From NCBI RefSeq assembly GCF_002127325.2, contig NC_035433.2, positions 82,092,079 through 82,156,078 of the forward strand: DNA of 64,000 nt, in the 5' to 3' direction. Origin of the DNA: Helianthus annuus (Eukaryota; Streptophyta; Magnoliopsida; Asterales; Asteraceae). This document shows positions 9,921 through 19,804 of this stretch, piece by piece. Position 1 is the stretch's first letter; every line of letters starts with the position of its first letter. Position numbers and translations under genes: made by a program. Below the pieces are notes generated by a model. That model saw only the letters and a list, made by a program, of their open reading frames with translations. It was not told the origin of the DNA and made no database searches.

Positions 9921-11960
9921 CTATTTAAACAATTTCACCCAAGCCTGACTGACCTTGGGTGATTTTGAATTCTTGCTCAACAATGGTGGAAAATTTGCAT
10001 CATCCATTGCTAAACTAGAATTCTCAACTTTTACCTTAACCAAAAGCTCCTCTGGTTTTAACGAACCAGAATCATTGCCTGAAGGTGGCTTGTCCGACTT
10101 TGATCTGTCAGATTCATCGCCGACCTTTTCCTTCTTCTTCCCTCTCTGTTCTGTCCTCAGATTTGTATCTGATGAATTCGTCTTGCTTGTTTTTGCGGCT
10201 GAGGGAATTGATTCATCAGAACTTTCAATCTTTTTGTTTGGTGAACCCGAGGACAAAATCTTCTCGAGATATTCTCTCGCTTTCTTTCTCTTCTTCCTCA
10301 GTCGGTCTTTCTGCCCCTGAGAAAGTTTAACTTTCGTCTCTAGAACTTTCGGTTGTTGAACTTTTGGTTCTCGAACTTTTAGTTCTTCGGGCTTGACCTT
10401 GACTGGAATTCTTGCCACTTTCTGAGACATAACCCTTGATCTTCCCATTGATCTCCTCGGGCAATCTCGGGCAATGTGACCTTTGATATTGCAGTTATAG
10501 CACCTCCTGGTCTCATATCTCCAGTACTGGCAATTAACAGCAATGTGTCCATGATAGCCGCAGCTGTAACACATTCTGTTATCGTACCAGTTATCACCGT
10601 TGTACCAAACACTCAAGTCGTAACACTGTTTGGCCTGGTGATATTCCTTCCTCAACTTTGATGGATTTGACACTTTAGCACTGTGGTCTGACCTGCACCA
10701 CTTATTACCAACAAATTTTGAATTTTCATTTTTTATTTTTTGTAAATTTTGTTTTCGATTGGATGATCGATCCGATGAACTTTTATTATCTTTTTGTTTC
10801 TGTTCTGCTTTCTTCTTCAAAGGCTTTTGCTTAGAACATTCACCTTTTTCGGTCGATTGCAAAACAGTTTTCTGAAATTTTTCTTTCAAATTTAAAAACA
10901 ATTTTTGTTTTTCTTTTTTAACATTTTCATCATCGGATGCATCATCACAATCTTCAACTTTGACAGAGTCAAAGTTTGTGACACAGTCACTTATTGGAAC
11001 TGAATTGATCGGTTTTGGACAAGGAATATTCAACTTGTCAGATTTAGTCGCAAAACTGATCAATTTCTTTTCAAGTTCATCAATCTTGATCCTTGAACTC
11101 TTAGCTTCGTCTTCAATCTTAGATATTCTTTCAAGATGAGACTTGATTGAATTTTCATTTTCATTTTTCAAATTTTCAAGAACAGATTTTTCATTTTCCA
11201 AAACATTTATCTGTTCTTGAAGTTTCACTTCATTAGCTTTCAGATTTTTGTTCTCCAATTTTATCCAGAAATCTTCATTTTCAGATGATTTCTGTTTGCT
11301 TTCAAAAACCTTTTCATTTTCTTTCAAACCTTTGGTCTCTAGTGTCAAACTGTTCACACTACCCAACAGTTTGCCATTTTCGATTTTCAACTTCTCACAA
11401 ATACCCTGTAAGTCTAGAATCTGTTTTTCATCAGCTTTCTTCTTATTGTTCAACTTCTTGATCTCCAATGCTAAACTTTCTGCATCCTTCACAAGTTTGG
11501 CATTGACTGTCTTGGAGTTGTGACAATTTGAGCATATTGATGCAGACTTTGACAATTCATTCTTTACAGATTCTTTGACTTTTACAGCTTTTTCTTTCCT
11601 TTTCTCATCCTTGATCACCATCTGTTCTTCAATCCTTTTAATGAGTGGAGTAATTGTTAGTTGAGAAAATTCTCTAGAACTTTTCAAGCTCAAGACATAA
11701 TCTTCCCATTCTTCTTTCGGTAAAGCACTGATAAATTTTTCAACCCACTCTTCTGGTTCTTTTGTAATATCTAAATCAGACATTGAACTAACAAGATGGA
11801 TATATCTCTTAATGATACTCTTTGTATTTTCTTCTGGAAACCTTGAAAACGAATCAAATTCTGTCTCTAATTCCCTTATTTTATCCATTGTTTCCTGAGT
11901 CATATTAAACACATTAAAACCCATGATTTCTGAACTCGATTTTTCAAAACACGGCAACAA
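9921..11960 (-). CDS. Copia Gag polyprotein with long coiled coil and two zinc knuckles
   Basis: 679 codons, uninterrupted. Residues 1-120 are a helical capsid-like part. About 150-305 is rich in L/E/K heptads and looks like a long coiled coil. 330-450 is acidic and then basic. CCHC zinc knuckles lie at 464-477 (CYSCGYHGHIAVNC) and 487-500 (CYNCNIKGHIARDC). 500-679 is a charged KVKP/KVLETK-rich tail. Gag packages the element RNA. The length and coiled coil are unusual for Copia Gag (commonly about 300-450 residues). It is the only ORF of its element and one of the few intact ORFs in the window. The true start could be slightly upstream because the same frame is open to about 11990. Confidence 0.88.
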   Translation of the reverse strand: MLPCFEKSSSEIMGFNVFNMTQETMDKIRELETEFDSFSRFPEENTKSIIKRYIHLVSSMSDLDITKEPEEWVEKFISALPKEEWEDYVLSLKSSREFSQLTITPLIKRIEEQMVIKDEKRKEKAVKVKESVKNELSKSASICSNCHNSKTVNAKLVKDAESLALEIKKLNNKKKADEKQILDLQGICEKLKIENGKLLGSVNSLTLETKGLKENEKVFESKQKSSENEDFWIKLENKNLKANEVKLQEQINVLENEKSVLENLKNENENSIKSHLERISKIEDEAKSSRIKIDELEKKLISFATKSDKLNIPCPKPINSVPISDCVTNFDSVKVEDCDDASDDENVKKEKQKLFLNLKEKFQKTVLQSTEKGECSKQKPLKKKAEQKQKDNKSSSDRSSNRKQNLQKIKNENSKFVGNKWCRSDHSAKVSNPSKLRKEYHQAKQCYDLSVWYNGDNWYDNRMCYSCGYHGHIAVNCQYWRYETRRCYNCNIKGHIARDCPRRSMGRSRVMSQKVARIPVKVKPEELKVREPKVQQPKVLETKVKLSQGQKDRLRKKRKKAREYLEKILSSGSPNKKIESSDESIPSAAKTSKTNSSDTNLRTEQRGKKKEKVGDESDRSKSDKPPSGNDSGSLKPEELLVKVKVENSSLAMDDANFPPLLSKNSKSPKVSQAWVKLFK

Positions 11961-13074
11961 ATAATCAATAATTGGGCCGATATCTAAGTGTGTCGGTGCT
12001 TGGATAACTGTTGGGTCTTGGGTGGTGCAAGTGGGCGGCTGAATTAAAAATAGAATGTGGGTTGGGCGATGCTTGAAGACAATCTGGGTAAATGGGCAAG
12101 TGGGGCGGTGAATTTAGACAAACATGCTGCCTCTAACAACCAATCCCAAACACCTTAAGTGGGGCGGCAAAATAACAACAATTGGGCCGATATGTTGGCC
12201 AATGATCTTAAAGGTTGAATTTTTGGGCGGCTATATATGATTGAGAGATGGGACGGCAAGCTTTTTAGCATGTGATTGAGCCTTTTAAGATGATGGGCGG
12301 TGGAACATGCAACATGGGGCGGCAATATGGGCTTCACGTGCTATCTAAATGTAGTGGGCTGCACTTGTTTAATTGGTCGGTGAACAAAATGGGATTGGAC
12401 GGTGGGCAGTGCACATGGGTTGATGAAGTAATATGGTTTGATTTTAATTGGACATAACAGGTTAGTGGGGCGGTAGTTTATGAAACAGGCGGCACAACCT
12501 GCTGACAACGATGACCAAAGAGCGGTTCCACACTTTGTCTCAAAAACGATTCAGAAGATTTTCAATGAGCGGTCCACATATGTTCATCTGACATATAAGC
12601 GGTTCAGATGTTTACCAATGAGCGGTGCTAATTGATGTCTTATGAGCGGTTCAAGGATGTCATATGAGCGATCCACGTATGGTCTAATGAGCGAACTACC
12701 ACAAGTTACACTTTTGAGCGGTTCAGAAAAGTTCACAAGAGCGATTCAACAATAACACCACATGAGCGATCCACAGCAGTGTCAAATAAGCGGTTCACAG
12801 CTGAAACTTGACGCAAATTCGGACCAAAAATTCGCGATTTCTCCAAAACGGCTTGGAGTTTCGAGCTGAAATTTGGTAGGATTGTAGATCGGGTCTAAAC
12901 GCACAACATATCCAAAAATCAGACGATTTGAACCGTATTTACCTGTTCAATTTGACGTTTTTCAGTAAAAAACGTAAGAAATAAGTAGAAGATGAAGAAA
13001 TAGGAGAAATCGGATCTGAATCGGCTCAAATCTGGTACGAATACGATGTGTTTGATCAAGCAATCGAGCTCCTA
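11961..13074 (-). other. Copia 5' leader with two short-motif arrays
   Basis: This is the untranslated leader between primer-binding site and gag. At 12025-12495 the motif GGGCGGC/GGGCGGT recurs about ten times at irregular spacing. At 12519-12810 the motif GAGCGGTTCA or close variants recur about eleven times every 20-35 bp. No ORF is credible here. Confidence 0.65.
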
Positions 13075-13086
13075 GCTCTGATACCA
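13075..13086 (-). other. Copia primer-binding site (initiator tRNA-Met)
   Basis: The minus strand reads TGGTATCAGAGC, complementary to the 3' end of plant initiator tRNA-Met and standard for Ty1/copia. It is separated from the 5' LTR by two bases. Confidence 0.93.
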
Positions 13087-13088
13087 CT

Positions 13089-13629
13089 TGTAGGACCGGT
13101 TTTGGCACCGTTCGATTGCGTAACGAACGTTTCACGTGCGGAATCCGTGAACGAACGTGACCGAACACACGATAACGTACTTCTAATGTGATTCCATTGC
13201 TAACTTTGACAAGATTGATACACGAATCACGTATTTACAACTTTCTCTCTCTACTTTCTCTCTCTAGAAAGTCTTCTCCCCAACTTCTCTCTAAATCTCT
13301 AACTCAAAGTCTCCTCAAAATCTAACTAAAAATATGACATAACTCCTATATATATGGTCAAGGCAACTTAGTGAAAGTTCTCACTAATTACAAGTTTGCC
13401 ACCTTGCCATTTCTAACTAGATATGACATAATACGCTTGATTTCTTCTCGGCTTTTCACTATGACTCGGATTAACCGGATTGACGAAGGCAATGGACAAA
13501 ATATGCATCAACAATCTCCCCCTTGGATATTGCCGTAGTCAATCTCGTAGTGAAACTCATAACGACTTGTCTTTCTCTCTCTCTCTAAGACTCGAACTAA
13601 GATGTAGTCGACAGACAACTGCACTAACA
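13089..13629 (-). repeat. Copia 5' LTR (541 bp)
   Basis: Partner of 7442-7984. It provides the element promoter for minus-strand transcription toward gag. Confidence 0.94.
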
Positions 13630-13634
13630 TGTGG

Positions 13635-14862
13635 GTAGACTCCCCGATATATGTCGGAGTAGTATGGGAATTTGGCGGAGTTGTTGCCCTCTGCTATACT
13701 ACTCGGCTGTGGAGCATCACTATCCTCAATGAGTGATGAGACAGTTTGGGATGTTCCAGTATATACCTAACCCAATTGCCATAGATAATACTGAGCATGC
13801 CAGGCTTCATTCCATGAACAGGAGCAGGAAAACCGGGTGGAACTGGTTAACTCGTCACGAACCGTATGTTCGTGGGTGGGAGGCATGTCATCAAAACTTG
13901 GTCACTGGGAACTCATCATATCTCTTTCCGTTGCCAATGATTACATGGCGTGGTACATGCAACATACCGTGTTATATCTGACGAACCCACAGTTGCCAGC
14001 TGGCCCTACGAGCGGTTTTCAAGACGAAGGAGAAAGGGTCCAAATGATGGTATATACAAGTTTAAAATTATTGAAAGTTGCCTTTATTATTGTTAGTATA
14101 AAGATTAATTATTAATTTTTTTTTTTGCAGTCGGAGACGATGGGTCTAATTCACCGATCTCAAGATCTGGACGTTATTCAGGGTGTGGCGTATCGGGCCC
14201 TTGAGATGTCTATTGTTCCAGAATACACACAATATCCGACTCATCTGACACAAGAGCCGGTGGACCTTGTTTCATATCCTCGTACATATAGGTTAGAGAG
14301 GCCCCGACGTCGTGGTTATGGTGGTAGAAACGTTCAAGAGCCCGGGACATCAAATTGGGGCACAAACTTCGAAACAGGGGGGATCAGGATCCGGTGTTAA
14401 CGAAAATGAAAATTTTGCGGGAAACTTTGGTGGGTCACAAAACGTTGGCACTATGTTTGCGGACGCTAATTAGCGGCAAACAATGATAATACTGATATGG
14501 GGGGATCATGGCAGTCAATGTTGGCTACGGCATGCATCTCCGGCTGTTATGACGTCGGTGACTTATTGGACCTCCAAGAAAATGATATGGGTAACAACAA
14601 TCAGTTTGTAGACCCAAACATAAGTCAGGCAGGGTTTCTTAGCCCCTCGCCACATATCATGGACCCCAACATAAGTCAGGCAGGGTTTGTTACCCCCGCG
14701 TCACATATGATCACCTTTATGCCGGAGACCCAAAAAGACTATCAGTACTGGGCCCAAAACCAAAGTAACGAAGATCACCGGAACCGTTATCAAAATGTTG
14801 AACCAAACCCCTTAGACTGGCATCTCGACTTGAACCTGTTTCCACCACCGAATGACCCATAG
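13635..14862 (+). pseudogene. PMD protein, 3' part
   Basis: Continues the PMD gene after the Copia insertion. A segment near 13635-13760 (GIWRS.CPLLYYSAVE...MRQFGMFQYIP) matches the C-terminal half of the PMD fold, and VANDYMAWYMQHT matches the family C-terminus. A stop near 13727 and a frame change around 13890-13930 break it. An intron ends at TTTTTTGCAG near 14130. The last blocks (14131-14400 and 14497-14862) are low-complexity, with an imperfect repeat of DPNISQAGF. A further frame change lies between 14400 and 14497. Removing Copia would not restore the frame, so the gene had already decayed or is decaying independently. Confidence 0.8.
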
Positions 14863-15077
14863 TTAACTGGTTTAAGAGTGTAATACATTATCAAATTAAT
14901 ATATTGTGTTTTTTGTTGTTGTTATTTGTGCAATATATTTTATTATTATTTTATTGTTCAAAGTAAACTGATACTGAACAAATTTCATAGCATTAAAAAG
15001 TTCATTACATTAACCAAAAAAAGACATCAATAACTGGTTCAGAGTAGTAAACTGATACTGAACTTCTAAAACTTAAA
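14863..15077. other. 3' flanks of the PMD and GRF genes
   Basis: A short AT-rich convergent intergenic stretch. The phrase AAACTGATACTGAAC occurs twice (near 14966 and 15049). Confidence 0.5.
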
Positions 15078-15501
15078 CTAGAAATATACATAAACCACCA
15101 CAATCATGAACCAAGTAAACAATAAACACATCTTCAAAAACATCACTTCCTTAGCTTTCTTGATTGCCAAATCATCTTTGTTTTCCATGCTCCGTAACAG
15201 TGCTGGTATTACCTTCTCACAACCAGGGCATGAATATGAAGTTGGAGATGAAGGTGTATCAGCCCACCGTATAAAACCACAATCTTTCTTCTGTAAAAAC
15301 ACAACAATAAGGAAATAGCCATATAATTAACTTCAGTCAACTATAATTTTAACTTACACAGCATAAGAAGCGGCGATTTGGATTAGCTTCAGTCTTTGAA
15401 ATCTTGTACCAAGTCGCTGCACCACATGAACAGAGGAACTGAGAAGCTTCCCCGCCCTGAGATGATTTCTTGTTGGAGCTTGCAGCGGATTTTTGAGACA
15501 T
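15078..15501 (-). CDS. GRF-type zinc-finger protein with C-terminal hydrophobic tail
   Basis: Two exons: 15501-15358 (48 codons) and 15290-15078, with a GTAAGT donor and TTTTACAG acceptor, joining in frame to about 118 residues. Residues 26-60 form a GRF zinc finger: CSCG near 29-32, then NRRFLCC, KKDCGFIRWAD. The C-terminus ends in a hydrophobic segment (LLFTWFMIVVVYVYF) that could be a membrane anchor. GRF fingers bind single-stranded nucleic acid in TOP3, NEIL3 and APE2, and GRF genes are frequent in plant transposon cargo. The frame is intact. Its place between the PMD gene and the ULP1-like genes makes it MULE cargo. Confidence 0.8.
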
Positions 15502-15704
15502 CTTCAGGTTGTATCAATTTAGGAATTAGGGTTCGTATGAAATCAGGGAGCCACAAAAGAAGAGAAGTAAATCGGTTGGATCGATTTAGGGAATGAGGTA
15601 TTTATATTTGTTTATCATTAAGGGTATAAAGGACATTTCACAATTTTTAACCAATATGCATTTTTCTCAAAAAGAAAAATGATTTTTAATTGAATTTCCA
15701 CCCA

Positions 15705-15713
15705 CTATAAATA
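15705..15713 (+). promoter_or_regulatory. TATA box candidate upstream of ULP1-like gene
   Basis: CTATAAATA lies only about 16 bp before the ATG at 15729. Either the 5' leader is extremely short or the used start is further downstream. Confidence 0.5.
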
Positions 15714-15728
15714 CCCCCACCATAGAGA

Positions 15729-16691
15729 ATGAGAACTCCACAAAAACCACAACCACCTTTATGGCAAACCCGGGTCATCCTAAATAACCCCGCGTCGTCC
15801 GCTCAGTCAAGTAAACCTGGTGGCAGCCCTCCAGAAAGAAAAAAATTTGCATTTCCAACCGAAATGTCCGAAAACTGGTCAAGGGATGCTGTTGATTTTT
15901 ACCTAAACGGGGATTCCCCTTTTTGTTATTCTCGCTTTTTAGGGGAAATACAGCTACCTAGAAGCTTTTGGGGTAGCCTACTAGGCTACGAATCTAATGC
16001 ATGCCTAAATGACATTGTAATTCCAATCCTACCACTATTAATTTTGATTATACAAATCACTGATTAGATATATTATTTTTATGGCAGCATGTTCTAGCGT
16101 GGACGGTAAGGCTGATGCGGCTACGACAGTCTAAACTTTAAAAAGACCCGTCAAGGAAATTGCATTGGACGGTTTTACCTCCGCAATTTTATGAAGACGT
16201 GTGTTATACGAAGGATGTTTAAGAGCGGTAGACATGGCGGGAAGGAAGGAACCGTACCCTCCATTTTGGGAGGTTGATTATTTGTATATTCCGATATGGA
16301 TTAAGCAGGAGGACTGGTTACTATTCCGTGTTGATATGTTTAACATGGAAATAACACAATATTGGACTGATAAAAGACGGGGAAATGAAAAACGACGGCT
16401 GGTTGAAAACGTGATGGACATTTTTCCAATTTTCTTCAAGCATTTTCTTGACCAAATCTACAATGGGGAAACTCGAGATACTGCACAAACAAAAAAGTTT
16501 CATTTGGTTTTGTTCAAGATGGTGTGCCTCAGGAAAATGGTAACATTGCTAATTCAGGGGTGCTTGTCTGTATGATGATGGAGAACCTTGTAAGAGGCAA
16601 GTCGCTCATTGATGAAAGTGACGTAGAAGAGACTTGTATCAACTACCGTCGCCACATGGCTAACGAGCTTTATAGATGGCGTTGTATGTAG
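15729..16691 (+). pseudogene. ULP1-protease-like gene (copy A)
   Basis: Pieces at 15729-16067, 16130-16575 and 16500-16691 are similar to the minus-strand gene at 18678-17638 throughout: SENWSRDAVDFYLNGDSPFCYS, PYPPFWEVD, YIPIWIKQEDWLLFRVDM and GVLVCMMMENLV, ending MANELYRWRCM. The order W..VDM, VPQ and GVxVC resembles the C48/ULP1 SUMO-protease fold often carried by plant MULEs. The residue where ULP1 has the catalytic Cys (D-C-G) is Ser (N-S-G), so it is probably inactive. Stops near 16064 and 16140 and a frame change near 16500 break the gene. Family assignment is by motif order only. Confidence 0.6.
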
Positions 16692-16768
16692 GATGAATGT
16701 TGTTTTTGTTTATGAATTGTGCTTTCGTACTTTCTTTATAATAAAAATTTAATGTTTCGTCATATTCT

Positions 16769-17549
16769 GCCATTTTTGGCTTTTTGACAAAAAGGGTCAT
16801 CCTTGCCTTTTCTGGGTCTGTTATCTCACCGGTGCGTTGCAGGTCACCGTCATCGGGTTCTCCGTGTCCTATGCTAGGGTGAATAAGGACTAGGGCGAGT
16901 GGTGTCGTCTCGCTGGAGGTCGTTTCCTCTCGTTTGGGGGGGGGGGCAAAACGGCCTAAAAGCCATTTTTTACTTTTTGACAAAAAGGGCCATCCTTGCG
17001 TTTTCTGGGTCTGTTATCTCACCGGTGCATCGCAGTTCACCGTCACCGGGTTTCTCCGTGTCCTATGCTAGGGTGAATAAGGACTTGGGCGAGTGGCGTC
17101 GTCTCGCCGGAGGTTGCTTCCTCTCTTTGGGGGGGGGGGAGGGGGACGCCTAAAAGCCATTTTTGGTTTTTTGACAAAAAGGGCCATCCTTGCGTTTTCT
17201 GGGTCTGTTATCTCACCGGTGCGTCGCAGGTCACCGTCACCGGGTTTCTCCGTGTCCTATGCTAGGGTGAATAAGGACTTGGGCGAGTGGCGTCGTCTCG
17301 CCGGAGGTCGTTTCCTCTCGTTTGGGGGGGGGGGGGGGCAAAGCGGCCTAAAAGCCATTTTTGGATTTTTGACAAAAATGGCCATCCTTGCGTTTTCTGG
17401 GTCTGTTATTCAACCGGTGCGTCGCAGGTCACCGTCACCGGGTTTCTCCGTGTCCTATGCTAGGGTGAATAAGGACTTGGGCAAGTGGCGTCGTCTCGCC
17501 GGAGGTCGTTTCCTCTCGTTTTGGGGGGGGGGGCAAAATAGGCGTAAAA
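16769..17549. repeat. Tandem repeat, four ~195-bp units with poly-G tracts
   Basis: Units start GCCATTTTTGGCTTTTTGAC at 16769, 16962, 17156 and 17354, with a partial fifth at 17550 (periods 193, 194, 198, 196). Each ends in a G9-G14 run followed by a CCTAAAAGCC phrase. The array sits between the two convergent ULP1-like genes, at their 3' ends. Plus-strand ORFs across it merely translate the repeat. Confidence 0.93.
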
Positions 17550-17637
17550 GCCATTTTTTTACTTTTCTATATAAAAAAGTGCCGGAACACGATATTTAAT
17601 AATTTAATACAAGTACGATAAACAATTACATGTTTTA

Positions 17638-18678
17638 TTACATGTTTGGGGGTGAAAAACGAGCTGCATAAAACTCATCCGCCATCTCTCGTCTATATTT
17701 CGCGCAAGCCTCGACAAGATCTCCCCCAATCCCGACCTCCTCATCATTAACCAGTTTAATTAACAACATATAAACTAACACCCCTGAATAAGGTCCTGGG
17801 TTTTCCTTCTGATGTTGGCAAACTTCAGTATGTGTCACCATTGTCTTTTCCACATATGGGCGTCCAGAATGTTCCCCGTAGGCGATTTGTTCCAAAAATG
17901 TTTTGAATAACGATTCAAATTTTATTAGGGTTGGGTATACCCTAACTTGGATCAAGCTTGACCCGTCAGAAACACTTGAAGCACACGTCCCAGTAAAATA
18001 CAAAGTAAGGTGAAGTGTTCGCATATCAACACGAACCATGAACCAGTCTTGAAGGTCAACACAGATTGGAATATAAACCTGAGACAAAAATAAATAAGTT
18101 AAACATATTTGGTTTAAAATAAACAGTGGGGGATGTAAGTGTTACCGTATCGATGTCCCAAAATGGAGGGTAATGTTCCTTTAATCCAATGGCAAAAGGT
18201 AACGCACGATGGTTAGGATTCTCATCCAAAAGGTCCAGAATTTGCGGTGGGAGAATCGCCCATGGAAACAGTTGTTCTGGTCTTCTGGATTTTTTTTTAT
18301 TAAAATCCATCTGAACCTCATCATTCTCGTCACCCACCCACACACATTCTACAATGGTAAAAGTTTTATAACATAAGAATAAAACTAAATTTTCGGAGAA
18401 CCTATATTTATACTCCTTACCAGTGGCGACAAGTAACCGTAGTTCTCGTATCCAAGTAGGGCACCCCAAAACTTGGACCCGAGTTGTCTCCTTCCAAGGA
18501 ATCCGCTATAACAGAAAGAAGAATCTCCGTTATGATAGAACGCCATTACATTTTTTGACCACGATCTAGACTCTTTTGTTGGGTAATAATACCAGCGTGT
18601 CTTTCTGGGGATCTTTTCAGGGGGGGGGGGTATCGGGAACTTCCTCCAGCTCCAAGAACAAGTCTTCCGGGTCCCCAT
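17638..18678 (-). pseudogene. ULP1-protease-like gene (copy B)
   Basis: Exons 18678-18421, 18348-18146 and 18078-17638 have GT/AG borders (GTAAGG, GTAAC donors; TTGTAG, TCTCAG acceptors). The protein parallels copy A: SWSKNVMAFYHNGDSSFCYSG, YPPFWDID, VYIPICVDLQDWFMVRVDM, PYSGVLVYMLLIKLV, ending EFYAARFSPPNM. Lengths sum to a non-multiple of three, and a C-run near 18617-18626 is the likely indel: the alternative upstream frame gives an acidic, more natural N-terminus. The expected catalytic Cys position is Ser. Copy A lacks the intron found here between the PPFW and YIPI segments. Confidence 0.6.
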
Positions 18679-18751
18679 TTATTGTGTGTCGTTGGTGCAA
18701 TTCGAGATGGGGGTATGAGTGACTATTTATGTTTGAACAATCAAAGTAGTA

Positions 18752-19017
18752 AAGTCGCTGTTTCATGCTGAAATGTTATACTAGGTCGTTGTTTCATCCA
18801 GAGATGTTATACTAGGTCGCTGTTTCATCCAGAGATGTTATACTAGGTCGCTGTTTCGTCCAGAGATCTTCTAGTATGTCGCTGTTTGATCCAGAGATGT
18901 TATACTAGGTCGCTGTTTCATCCAGAGATGTTATACTAGGTCGCTGTTTCATTCAGAGATGTTATACTAGGTCGCTTGTTTCATACAGAGATCTTCTAGT
19001 AGGTCGTTCTTTCATCT
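18752..19017. repeat. 31-bp minisatellite, about nine units
   Basis: Unit GGTCGCTGTTTCATCCAGAG followed by ATGTTATACTA. Its core GTCGCTGTTTCAT also occurs in the units of both MULE terminal repeats (for example near 5689 and, inverted, 24570-24720). It lies between the ULP1-like copy B promoter and the small gene at 19089. Confidence 0.9.
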
Positions 19018-19088
19018 ATAAAAAGGCCATTGGAAAACACCCCTCCATTGGTCCTCATCACTCTTCTTTGCAATACCATTTCGTAGTA

Positions 19089-19545
19089 ATGGATAAGCGC
19101 AATGGTAAGAAACGGTTACCTCCTTTCTACCACGTTCAAAACAATTGCATGACTGAAGAAGACATCAAAGCTTGTTTGGAATGGGAACTACCCCCAAAGC
19201 TTCCTAATCAGAGGAAGGAAAGAAATCAAAAAATCGGAACCTGTCGAGGAAGGAGGATCGTCTTCCGGTGCTGTTGTGAATCATCAACTGGCGAAACAGA
19301 AGGACGTTCGTGGAAAAAATAAACAGGTTGAAGAAATCCCTGTTGTGAAAATAGTTTGGACCTATGACAATAAACTGTTTGATTTTAACCCTAACCCGGA
19401 GGAGGATTATGACCCATAAGTCCTGAAGGATGCTTGTAACTATGAGGAAGAAGAAGAAGATTGGTCCTGTGTTTTGCACAACCCATATTCTGGAGAAGAG
19501 TCAGACTCGGAACTATCATCTAGAGGTGACTGCCATTGGAAATAG
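19089..19545 (+). pseudogene. Unknown MULE-borne gene with acidic C-terminus
   Basis: ATG at 19089 opens a lysine/proline-rich N-terminus (KRNGKKRLPPFYHVQNN). A frame change near 19220-19235 leads to a segment continuing to TAA at 19417. The same frame continues past that stop as an acidic tail (NYEEEEEDWSC...GEESDSELSS) to TAG at 19545. I do not recognise the family. It is bounded by the minisatellite and the next gene's promoter. Confidence 0.45.
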
Positions 19546-19734
19546 GGTTGCTCGTTTTGTATCATGATGTTTGTTGTAGTGGTGTTTAGTTGAAAGTTTT
19601 TTGTCGTTTGTTGTATCAGCACTTTATATCCTCATTTGGCTTGTCTTTAGTGGAACAAGGTTATTGTCCTTTATTGTATCAGTAGGTTATTTTACTAGTA
19701 TTCTAATAACTACCCACCCCTACACTTCTCTTGT

Positions 19735-19743
19735 CTATAAATA
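19735..19743 (+). promoter_or_regulatory. TATA box of the gene at 19805
   Basis: CTATAAATA, 62 bp before the ATG, followed by a CTCACCT pyrimidine repeat typical of a plant 5' leader. Confidence 0.65.
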
Positions 19744-19804
19744 CCACCTATCACACCAATATGTCTTCACATCTTCACCTCACCTCACCTCACAAGTTAT
19801 TCAG

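Larger units (their letters stand above)
7442..13629 (-). mobile_element. Gag-only Copia LTR element (TR-GAG type)
   Basis: LTRs at 7442-7984 and 13089-13629 start TG and end CA, and the 5-bp TSD TGTGG flanks the element (7437-7441, 13630-13634). The element reads on the minus strand. Its primer-binding site matches initiator tRNA-Met and sits two bases inside the right LTR, and a G-rich polypurine tract abuts the left LTR, as in Ty1/copia. Only a gag ORF is present (11960-9921). No protease, integrase or reverse transcriptase is visible, so it must be moved in trans. By eye the LTRs differ only in the length of a CT run, which suggests a very recent insertion. Confidence 0.94.

Noticed and set aside
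13075..13086. tRNA-Met-like sequence
   Set aside because: Only 12 bases complementary to the tRNA 3' end beside an LTR. It is a primer-binding site, not a tRNA gene. I saw no tRNA or rRNA gene anywhere.
16899..17599. Overlapping plus-strand ORFs of 84 and 168 codons
   Set aside because: They translate the 195-bp tandem repeat and inherit their repeated protein motif from it. No family match and no start context.
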